Shown here: positions 43,827 to 50,297 of the stretch, piece by piece
Position numbering within the stretch: position 1 is the first letter of the stretch
Layout of the letters: each line of letters begins with the position of its first letter
NCBI GenBank assembly: GCA_030685065.1
Contig: JAUXQH010000051.1
Location: forward strand, 1 to 50,297
Source: Pseudomonadota bacterium
GTDB lineage: Bacteria > Myxococcota_A > UBA796 > SXON01
Reading direction: 5' to 3'
DNA length: 50,297 nt
Notes under the pieces: generated by a model
What the model was told of the DNA's origin: nothing
The model's input: the letters and a program-made list of their open reading frames with translations, nothing else
Databases searched by the model: none
Position numbers and translations under genes: made by a program

Positions 43827-44035
43827 GCTTGTGGGCACCGCCGGGCCAGCGCCGGGCCAGCGACGGGAGCGGCACGTTTGGGAGGCGTGCCCGCCGATGC
43901 GCCGAATCCCAGCATCAACCGGCGATGCCGCCGTTGCGTCCCGGGTGCGTCGGGTGTAGCCTCGGCCCTGGGCGAGTCGCTGGCCCCGCAGCCGGCTCCA
44001 TCAATCCTGCCCCGACCCACCCCTCGGAGCGCGCG

Positions 44036-45763
44036 ATGCCCAGCCACTCTTCCCCGCCTTCACCGCGGGGCCTCGGCCTGCCTGGGCTCCCGGAGCTGCT
44101 CCGCGCGGGGCTCGCGTGGGCGTGCGCCTCGGTCGTGGCCCTCGCCGGCTGTGACACGCTCGGCGAGGCGGAGAAGGCCGGCGAGTCGGAGCCTCCGCTC
44201 GAGATCAGCAGCGCGAGCGCGGCCGACCTGTACGGCCTCCAGGTGGGCGCGCGCTGGACGTACCTGCGGACGAACGATGTCCTCCGCTGGAAGGAGATCA
44301 CGGCGTGTGAGGACGTGCTCGTCCTCGATCCGGTGACCGGGGCGCAGAGCGTCGTTCGGGCGTACGTCCGCGAGAACCGCAGCGAGACCGGCACCACCTC
44401 CGTGCACTACCTGATCGAGGACGACGAGGGAGTCAAGCGCGTTCGCCGTGACGACGTGGACGGGGGCGCGCTCGACATGTTCGCCACCTACGCCCCCTCG
44501 GGGCCACGGCTCTACAACGGTCCTTACCCCGACGGCTTCCGGTGGGAATTCAGCCAGATGAACGGCGAGTTCAACCCGAGGATCGGCAACGAGTCTCGCG
44601 GCTACTCGGAGACAGCCGCCGTGGACGATGTGCTGGGCATCGAGTCGCTGACGGTCATGGCCGGGACCTTCACCACGCTGAGCGTCGAGCGCCAGTGGGA
44701 TGCCAACAACCCGCACGATGTGGTGAGTCACTACGCCCCGGGTGTGGGGGAGGTGCGCGAGCGCACCGAGTGGCCCGGCCTGACGATCCAGATCGAGGAG
44801 CTCGTCGCCTACACCCCCGGCTACGGGAGCTGCGACGGGCGCGTACCGCTGTTCGACAGGAGCTGCGACGCGCCGCTGCTCACCTGTGACAGCCCGTGGG
44901 GCAATGGCGTCGCGGGTTGCACCGACCCGCGCGTCGACGCCGCGAATTGTGGCGAATGCGGAAACGCCTGCGAGAGCGGCGTGTGCGCCGGAGGTGCCTG
45001 CGTCACGCCCACCTGTGACCTCGCGTGCGAGGGTACGACCGCCTGCTGCTCGGACGCGTGGAGCTGGGGCTACGAGGGCTGCACCAGCCCCGCGCGGGAC
45101 CCCTGGAACTGCGGCGCCTGCGGCGTGGTGTGCGAGGCCGACGAGATCTGCGACCACGGGCAGTGCGGCTGCCAACCGGGGACCGCCGAGTGTGGCGGCG
45201 CCGGCGTCTGCCAGGATGTCCTGGACGACCCGGAGAACTGCGGGGAGTGCGGAAACGCCTGTGGCGGTGACACACCCACTTGCGACAAGGGGGTGTGCGT
45301 CAGCAACTGCCTCTCCGTCGACCTCGCCGATTGTGGCGACGCGTGCGTGGATCTCGACTGGGACAGTGACAATTGCGGCGCCTGCGGGACGGAGTGCGGC
45401 AACGGCACCGGGAGCACGTCCTGCGCGGACGGCGCGTGCGTGACGTGCGCGGAGGCGGGCCTCACCGAGTGCGACGGCGACTGCGAGGACCTGCGCTGGT
45501 CGGACGGCAACTGCGGATCCTGCAACCACGCCTGCGGGGACAACCAGGCGTGCGTGGACGGCGAGTGCACGGGTGGTGACGACTCGTGCGACCAGTCGTG
45601 CGCGGACGGCGACAAGATCTGCTGCGGCGGCGAGTGCATCGATCCGCGCACCAGTGACAATCACTGCGGTGGTTGCGAAGTCGCGGAGTGCGAGGGCGGC
45701 TGCACGGAGGCCTGCCGCGACGGCGAGTGCACCCCGGTCGACTGCGGCGGCGGGGACGACTGA
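44036..45763 (+). CDS. Lipoprotein with Stig1-like Cys-rich repeats
   Basis: The 575-residue protein has a long lipoprotein signal ending VVALAGC (lipid Cys39). An N-terminal beta-rich domain (about 50-275) is followed by six Cys-rich units of the Stig1-like type common in myxobacteria: CTDPRVDAANCGECGNAC, CTSPARDPWNCGACG, CQDVLDDPENCGECG, CVDLDWDSDNCGACG, CEDLRWSDGNCGSC and CIDPRTSDNHCGGC. It ends acidic (CGGGDD). Probably a disulfide-rigid surface protein. GGAG lies upstream of the ATG. Convergent with the gene ending at 45774. Confidence 0.88.
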   Translation: MPSHSSPPSPRGLGLPGLPELLRAGLAWACASVVALAGCDTLGEAEKAGESEPPLEISSASAADLYGLQVGARWTYLRTNDVLRWKEITACEDVLVLDPVTGAQSVVRAYVRENRSETGTTSVHYLIEDDEGVKRVRRDDVDGGALDMFATYAPSGPRLYNGPYPDGFRWEFSQMNGEFNPRIGNESRGYSETAAVDDVLGIESLTVMAGTFTTLSVERQWDANNPHDVVSHYAPGVGEVRERTEWPGLTIQIEELVAYTPGYGSCDGRVPLFDRSCDAPLLTCDSPWGNGVAGCTDPRVDAANCGECGNACESGVCAGGACVTPTCDLACEGTTACCSDAWSWGYEGCTSPARDPWNCGACGVVCEADEICDHGQCGCQPGTAECGGAGVCQDVLDDPENCGECGNACGGDTPTCDKGVCVSNCLSVDLADCGDACVDLDWDSDNCGACGTECGNGTGSTSCADGACVTCAEAGLTECDGDCEDLRWSDGNCGSCNHACGDNQACVDGECTGGDDSCDQSCADGDKICCGGECIDPRTSDNHCGGCEVAECEGGCTEACRDGECTPVDCGGGDD

Positions 45764-45773
45764 GCCGCGGCCA

Positions 45774-46322
45774 TCACCGCAGCTCCACCCCCGCCAGCGC
45801 CGACACCCGCGCGTTTCCCGGCCAGTACGACCACGTGGTCGTCTGGCCGCTCGTCATGACCGTGCCCGTCCACGAGTCGGCGCGAATCGACACGTCGCCG
45901 CGCACGGAGACCACCGCGCGCACGTCGCCCCGCCCGATCACGAGGCCGCCGCCGGTCCAGCCGCCGATGCCGAAGGACGCCACGTCCTCCCACCAGTCCA
46001 CGTCCAGGACACCGACGCGCACGCCCGATCCGACGCCCCACCACCCCTGGACCATGGCGTCGTCCGGGCCGGGGACGAAGCGCGCCCCGAAGTCGAGCCC
46101 CACATCCCACACCCGCGCGGTGAAGCCCGGCGTGCGGTCCCAATTCGCGCCCCACCCGCGCACCGCCCCGGTCATCACCAGGTCGACGCTGTTGAAGTGG
46201 CCAAACCCCGCGTCGACCACGAGCGCGCCGGTGATGGGCCCGCCGCTGGGCGCTTCTTCCTCCACCACCAGGCGTTCGGTGGCGAGCATCGGGTAATCGA
46301 TCGAGACGTCGACGAAGGTCAC
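45774..46322 (-). CDS. Unknown beta-rich protein coupled to the DUF2330 gene
   Basis: The 182-residue protein starts with GTG in a GTGA overlap with the upstream stop: the coding frame begins MTFVDVSIDYPMLATERL. The sequence is rich in alternating Gly, Trp and beta-type residues (GARFVPG, QGWWGVGSG, GGWTGGGLVIG), like an outer-membrane barrel. It has no signal peptide, which is odd for such a protein; an upstream extension in frame overlaps the DUF2330 gene and is not convincing. It depends on DUF2330 translation. Confidence 0.7.
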   Translation of the reverse strand: MTFVDVSIDYPMLATERLVVEEEAPSGGPITGALVVDAGFGHFNSVDLVMTGAVRGWGANWDRTPGFTARVWDVGLDFGARFVPGPDDAMVQGWWGVGSGVRVGVLDVDWWEDVASFGIGGWTGGGLVIGRGDVRAVVSVRGDVSIRADSWTGTVMTSGQTTTWSYWPGNARVSALAGVELR

Positions 46323-47641
46323 GACGACCTCCGACGCAGCAGCAGGAGCGCCGCGAGTACGCCGAGCCCGCTCATCGGCGCCGGCATGGTGCACCCGCCG
46401 ACGTAGGAGCTCGGGCACTCCCCCGGATCGGCCACCCAACCCTCGTGACACACCGGGTACACGAACTCGAGCGCGTGGTCGTAGCCGATGTACCGGAGCT
46501 GGCTGGAGGCCCCGAGGATGCCGCTCTCGTAGAGGGACAGGTCCTCGTCCGCCGTGCTCGCGTCGTACCGCATCCGAATCCGGGTGAGGTGCGCGCTCTC
46601 CGAATTGAGCCCGAACGGCGCGAAGCTCCCGCCGGGGATCGCCGGCTCGGCCGTGCACGGGTCACAGTGGTAGCCGGTCCCCTCGGTCGGCACGAGATCC
46701 GCGCTGAACTCCCGGATCCAACCGGCGCCCCCGGCCGCGGCCACCGCGTCCTCCACTTCGCGCGCGTACCAGGAGCCCATGTCCTCGTCGGCCTCGGGCC
46801 GCCACATGCACTCCGACTCCAGCGTGATCTCGGGGTAGTTGGCGATCCCGACCTCCCCGCCGCGCGCCGTGTCGGTGATCGTGTACACGATGACCTCTTG
46901 CGGCCCGTTCGCCGAGATCGTGCCGATCCGGATGGGGAGCCCGAAGAACTCGGACGTATAGGAGAGGCGCAGCGGCGTGAGCCAGGTGTTGCCGCTCGGC
47001 GCCGAGTCGAGGGATACTTTCGCCGCCAGGAAGTAGGAGCCGGCGTCGATGTATTCCTGGAGAATCTCGTCCCCACCGCGGGGCACCTCGTAGCCGTTGG
47101 CCTGCAACCAACTGAACAGGCCGGACGACTCCTCGGCGGACAACACCACGATCTCGTAGCCGGCGGCGGTGAAGGCGGCCTCGACCGTGACGCTGTCATC
47201 CGCCATCACGATCACGTCGCTCATGCCACCGAACGAGCTGTCCGAGCAGCCCATCGTGTATCCGCACCCAAACCCCGACTGCTGCAGGTCGAACAGATCG
47301 TCACAGGTGTAGGCGACCGCGCGGGGAGTCGAATACGCATCCACCCACTCGATGAGCGTGCTGTCGCCGACCGACACGTCATTGGGACCGAGGATGGAGG
47401 GGACGGGCAGCACCAACGCGAAGTCCGCCAGGTCACCCGTGTAGTCGGCCGCCAGCGTGAGCACCGTGTGGTCCCCGTCGCGACCGATCACCACGCGGCT
47501 CGATTGGTTGGTGAGGGCCGCGCCCGGGGCGCCCACGAACGTGCCACAGAACGCGTGGGAAGGGGTGACCGTGGCGAGGAGGAGAGTCAGCAGCACGAGG
47601 GCTCCGGGAGACGAACGAACGGGGAGCAAGGGGCGTGCCAC
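46319..47641 (-). CDS. DUF2330-domain protein with MYXO-CTERM-like tail
   Basis: The 440-residue protein has a signal peptide (MARPLLPVRSSPGALVLLTLLLATVTPSHA) followed by FCGTFVGAPGAALTNQSSRV, typical of DUF2330. The region includes Cys pairs (CGYTMGC, CDPC). The C terminus GCTMPAPMSGLGVLAALLLLRRRSS is a MYXO-CTERM-type sorting signal: Gly-Cys, hydrophobic helix, Arg cluster. It is probably processed and anchored at the outer surface. GTG 47641 is chosen for the signal peptide; TTG 47629 is possible. Its stop overlaps the start of the downstream gene by 4 bp (GTGA). Confidence 0.85.
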   Translation of the reverse strand: MARPLLPVRSSPGALVLLTLLLATVTPSHAFCGTFVGAPGAALTNQSSRVVIGRDGDHTVLTLAADYTGDLADFALVLPVPSILGPNDVSVGDSTLIEWVDAYSTPRAVAYTCDDLFDLQQSGFGCGYTMGCSDSSFGGMSDVIVMADDSVTVEAAFTAAGYEIVVLSAEESSGLFSWLQANGYEVPRGGDEILQEYIDAGSYFLAAKVSLDSAPSGNTWLTPLRLSYTSEFFGLPIRIGTISANGPQEVIVYTITDTARGGEVGIANYPEITLESECMWRPEADEDMGSWYAREVEDAVAAAGGAGWIREFSADLVPTEGTGYHCDPCTAEPAIPGGSFAPFGLNSESAHLTRIRMRYDASTADEDLSLYESGILGASSQLRYIGYDHALEFVYPVCHEGWVADPGECPSSYVGGCTMPAPMSGLGVLAALLLLRRRSS

Positions 47642-47706
47642 GCCGATGGGGAGCGGATCGTAGGGGGTGCAGGGGCGGGGAGCGGGACATGGGTGTCGGC
47701 CCCGCC

Positions 47707-48900
47707 TCACGCACCCCGTCGCCGCCGGACCAACGCAAGAAGCCCGAGCAACATCGCGAGCCCGCCCTGTGTCGGCCCTCCGGTCGTGCACCCGCACGCC
47801 GAGGTCTGGCAGTCCTCCGAGGCGACCCAACCCTCCTGGGGGCTCGCTTCCGTGCGCGGGGTCCAGACGACGTCCACACCGTCCGACACGAGCCCGACCG
47901 AGGCCGTGAGGCGCGCCCGCTGCTCGCCGAACGTGCTCGCGGGGTCGGTGCATTGGTCGGAGAACACGACGTAGTCGGGGCCCGGGAGGCTGTCGGCGCC
48001 CGAGACCAGGAGGAGGGGGGTGAAGCTCCAGCGCACGGGGGCCCCCATGACGAGCTCTCCCGCGGCGTCCCGCACCACGGCGCGTGCCGCGAAGGGACTG
48101 GAGGTTCCAGCCGCCGCGCTCTGGACCTGCACCATGGCAATCTCCAGGGAGGCCACGGCGGACACGGGCACGCCCTCCACCTGCCCGACCCGGATGCTCT
48201 CGCCGCCCACCTCGAGCGACAGGGTGGAGGTCTCGCCCAACGTCGTGAACACGCGGTAGACGCCCAGCTCTCCTTGGGCCACCACCGTCGCGCCCCCTCC
48301 GCTCACGAGCGTGCCGTCCTTCCAGGCAACGGCGGCGCCGTCCGCCCGCGTACGGAGTCGCGGCTGGAGGTTGAACGCCTGCTCCGCCACGATCCGCCAT
48401 GTCGCGCCGTCCGCGATGCGCCAACCGTCGGGGCGCGTGACCGCCACGCCCGCCTGTCCCTCGGCGTCCTCCACGAATTCTTCCAGGAGCATCGGCAGGT
48501 GCCCCTCCACGTCCGCCGCCGCGAGGACCTCGATGGCCACGTGGTCGTCGGTGGGGACGTAGCCGAAGTCGTTGCCGGGGCACCCCCGGGCCCGGGCCGT
48601 GAAGGTCCAGTCCACCACCCCGGGCGCCTCGAACGCCAGGCACTCTCCGACGAGAGTGACCGGGCCCTCGAACGCCTGGTTGAAGCACGCGAGCGCGTCG
48701 TAGTCGTCGTCGGAACCCGTGTCGAGGTTCGCCGAGATCTCCGGGCAAAGCTCCATACCCGCGAGGAACGGGCTGGGCCCGCCATCGTCGGCCTGGATGT
48801 CGATCACCTCCGGATCCGAGATGGAGAGCTGGCCGGTGTCGGTTTCGAACCCGGGAGCGCCGCAGGCGGCGAGGAGCACGAGGAGGACGGGGTAGTGCAT
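47707..48900 (-). CDS. Lipoprotein that also has a MYXO-CTERM-like tail
   Basis: The 397-residue protein has a short lipoprotein signal MHYPVLLVLLAAC (lipid Cys13). An acidic N terminus follows, then an Ig-like or beta-sandwich body (GVYRVFTTLGETSTLSL, VRWSFTPLLLVSG). The C terminus is ACGCTTGGPTQGG then a hydrophobic helix and VRRRRGA, a MYXO-CTERM-type signal. Having both an N-terminal lipobox and a C-terminal sorting tail is unusual. It is upstream of the DUF2330 gene with a 65-bp gap. ATG 48900 is favoured by the signal; TTG 48918 is less likely. Confidence 0.8.
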   Translation of the reverse strand: MHYPVLLVLLAACGAPGFETDTGQLSISDPEVIDIQADDGGPSPFLAGMELCPEISANLDTGSDDDYDALACFNQAFEGPVTLVGECLAFEAPGVVDWTFTARARGCPGNDFGYVPTDDHVAIEVLAAADVEGHLPMLLEEFVEDAEGQAGVAVTRPDGWRIADGATWRIVAEQAFNLQPRLRTRADGAAVAWKDGTLVSGGGATVVAQGELGVYRVFTTLGETSTLSLEVGGESIRVGQVEGVPVSAVASLEIAMVQVQSAAAGTSSPFAARAVVRDAAGELVMGAPVRWSFTPLLLVSGADSLPGPDYVVFSDQCTDPASTFGEQRARLTASVGLVSDGVDVVWTPRTEASPQEGWVASEDCQTSACGCTTGGPTQGGLAMLLGLLALVRRRRGA

Positions 48901-49256
48901 GGCCGAGGCTTCAAGCAAGAACCATGCAACGGCGATGGGGTCGAGATCACGGCCGTGGCGATGCCCGCAGTCACGACGTTCGTGTCAGGGGAAGCGTCGG
49001 CCCGCGAGCCTCGCGGCTACCCCCACCGCATGCGCCTCCTGCACCCGATGACCGCACGATCATCGTGAGCGCAAGGAGGTTGTGGCCGCGCGCTCGCCGT
49101 GCGCCCGGGGGTGGAGGCCGTCGCTCTTCAAGCAACTTCGCGTCCAGATGTTTCGCGTTTGTTTCCACGCCACGCGGTGCTGCTTGGGACGGGGGCGCCG
49201 CCCCCGTAACGCCCCCGCCAGGGGGCCCCGGGCCCCCTGGACCCCCGGGAGCCTCG
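48901..49256. other. Intergenic region of 356 bp with hairpins
   Basis: No convincing gene is seen on either strand. The right part holds two perfect GC hairpins listed separately; the left part shows a few AT-richer spots near 49150-49165 but no clear promoter. Confidence 0.5.
49189..49240 (-). terminator. Two consecutive perfect GC hairpins after the unknown gene
   Basis: ACGGGGGCG-C-CGCCCCCGT (49189-49207) and CCAGGGGGCCC-C-GGGCCCCCTGG (49218-49240) stand 16-67 bp beyond the stop of the gene at 49257-49949. No T-tract follows, so termination is likely but not proven. Confidence 0.6.
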
Positions 49257-49949
49257 TCACCTACCACCGGACTTCGAGCTCGTAATTGGAAATCCGGGGC
49301 GTGCGTACCAGGCTCCGTCGCCAGCGCGGGACAGACGCGCGCGCGCCCACAGCTCCCCGTCCGTCAACCAGACTTCCTTCCCCTCGCGCAGCTCCTGCCC
49401 CAACGACGCAATGCTGGCGACGCTTCCCACGCAATGGAGCGGTAGCGAGCCGTCCGCCGCAATGTTGTTGAAGTCGGCGTAGAGTTCCACCAGAGCCCCC
49501 TCGGGCGCTCCCGGTGGGCGCCGCGTCAAGTCCCCTGCAGTTATCTCCTTTAACTCAGCGAACCGGAGGTGTTCGAGGATGAGCCCACCCACGACCGCGG
49601 CGGCCGCCTCCGGCAGTTCGGATGCACGGACTGGAGCTTCGGGAGCTGCCACAAGGCGATAGGGGCCTCCGAACGAATCGCTGTCGAACGCGAAGACGCC
49701 CCGCTCCGCCATCGTGAGCCACGTATTGGGGAGGCCCGGAGCCAAACGAGGTGCGAACAGGGCCCTGGTCCGAGCACGCATGCCTGATATCGAATCGACA
49801 GCCCTGTCATGGGCGTCGGTATCCCGCAAGAACTCGCCGGGGACGTATCCGCCACCCGCGGTGCTGAAGAGCGCGACGTTGCCGTCGGCGTCGCTCGCCA
49901 GCCAGTCGAATTCCAACCCTCGGATGTCGTCCGCCGACTTCGCGTTCAT
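49257..49949 (-). CDS. Unknown cytosolic protein
   Basis: The 230-residue protein has no signal peptide or membrane segment. The N terminus holds GLEFDWLASDADGNVALFST and AGGGYVPGEFLRDTDAHDRA, followed by FAFDSDSFGGPYRLVA, a pattern I have seen in small acidic proteins of unknown role, some near mobile DNA. No family can be named. AGGG precedes the ATG, and TACAGG stands exactly 6 nt before it. It lies between the IS630-type transposase fragment and the MYXO-CTERM genes. Confidence 0.75.
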   Translation of the reverse strand: MNAKSADDIRGLEFDWLASDADGNVALFSTAGGGYVPGEFLRDTDAHDRAVDSISGMRARTRALFAPRLAPGLPNTWLTMAERGVFAFDSDSFGGPYRLVAAPEAPVRASELPEAAAAVVGGLILEHLRFAELKEITAGDLTRRPPGAPEGALVELYADFNNIAADGSLPLHCVGSVASIASLGQELREGKEVWLTDGELWARARLSRAGDGAWYARPGFPITSSKSGGR

Positions 49950-49955
49950 TCCTGC

Positions 49956-49961
49956 CCTGTA
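49956..49961 (-). promoter_or_regulatory. -10-like TACAGG before the unknown gene
   Basis: On the minus strand TACAGG, GCAGGA, then ATG at 49949. The same 6-nt spacing as at four other starts, though an AGGG ribosome site overlaps here. Confidence 0.35.
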
Positions 49962-50171
49962 GCTTGCTTCGGCATCGGGGGCGGTCCGTGTGCACCGCGC
50001 GGGGTATCAACCGGCGCTCCGCCGCCGGGTCACCCAGCCGATCACCATGCCCCCACGCGACCGGACTCGACTTGACCACGACACCACCCTTCACTTCGGG
50101 CGCATCTACGCGACGTTCCGCGACCGAGGTCGACTCAGAGGTCGGGGACTCAGCCGACCTCATTGCCGTGC

Positions 50172-50297
50172 TCAGGTGGCATGACCGGTGTACCCACAGT
50201 GGCGAATCCATCCGGATGCGTCCTCGCTTGTGATCAGTCGCATGCCCGCGGCGATCGCGTCATTGAGGGCTTCCACCGTGCGCGCCCTCGTTCTGCG
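50172..50297 (-). CDS. C-terminal end of an IS630-type transposase (partial)
   Basis: On the minus strand the frame enters at the right edge and ends with TGA at 50172-50174. The 41 visible residues include ARTVEALNDAIAAGMRLITS and WIRHCGY. These match the end of IS630-family DDE transposases (R..RTV.ALW.AIG ... YFRHCGY). The catalytic DDE residues lie outside the window, so I cannot tell if the copy is intact. Its presence marks a mobile element boundary near 50.1-50.3 kb; no inverted repeat was found. Confidence 0.7.
   Translation of the reverse strand, partial: RRTRARTVEALNDAIAAGMRLITSEDASGWIRHCGYTGHAT

Overview
The window looks like chromosomal DNA of a very GC-rich, Gram-negative, Myxococcota-like bacterium. 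This rests on codon use with a strong G/C third position and on several protein types: lipoproteins built from MopE-type Cys/Asp repeats, Stig1-like Cys-rich repeats, a DUF2330 protein, two MYXO-CTERM-like C-terminal sorting tails, a VF530 protein, and a GldF/GldG/DUF4340 transport set. The species cannot be named from the sequence.

Layout. 1-2707: tail of an Ala/Pro-rich protein, a phospholipase C/P1-nuclease-like exported protein, and a translationally coupled pair (a four-repeat protein of unknown family and a HutD/Ves protein). 2824-4671: a MopE-repeat lipoprotein ending in a C-type lectin domain. 4717-8908: a tight three-gene operon (HEAT-repeat protein, metzincin lipoprotein, and a TPR/pentapeptide-repeat protein with a two-helix pore-like end). 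8985-11562: an ASH-like lipoprotein, an MBL-fold hydrolase, five 52-bp palindromic tandem repeats, and an IS200/RAYT-like HUH transposase beside them. 11788-17161: a POT-family transporter, an unknown protein coupled to a WYL regulator with a perfect operator-like palindrome, a small membrane protein and an exported protein. 17268-21598: leuS overlapping a VF530 gene, then mtnA, which has a doubtful start. 21653-24895: a large MopE plus beta-helix lipoprotein.

25138-34598 is a run of nine leftward genes: two tandem paralogous phosphodiesterase/Asp-box lipoproteins, def-fmt, a small lipoprotein, rpe, a sulfatase-like lipoprotein, and a ZIP-like transporter with a His-rich tail. 34741-38242 is a rightward operon of a DegT-type aminotransferase and two radical SAM enzymes, all overlapping by 4 bp. 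It is followed by a GldF/GldG/DUF4340 operon (38309-42053) whose ATPase is not in the window. 42129-50297 holds a low-complexity outer-membrane protein, a Cys-rich lipoprotein, two MYXO-CTERM-tailed proteins, an unknown cytosolic protein, and the 3' end of an IS630-type transposase at the right edge.

How it works together. Housekeeping genes (leuS, def, fmt, rpe, mtnA) are scattered among many secreted or lipid-anchored surface proteins. Adjacent genes often overlap by 1 or 4 bp (TGATG, GTGA, ATGA), which points to coupled translation. Five first genes have a TANNNT hexamer exactly 6 nt before the start codon, which suggests leaderless transcripts. The most unusual items are the HUH transposase with its hairpin array, the coupled aminotransferase/radical SAM operon, the pentapeptide pore protein with its protease partner, and the duplicated phosphodiesterase/Asp-box lipoproteins.
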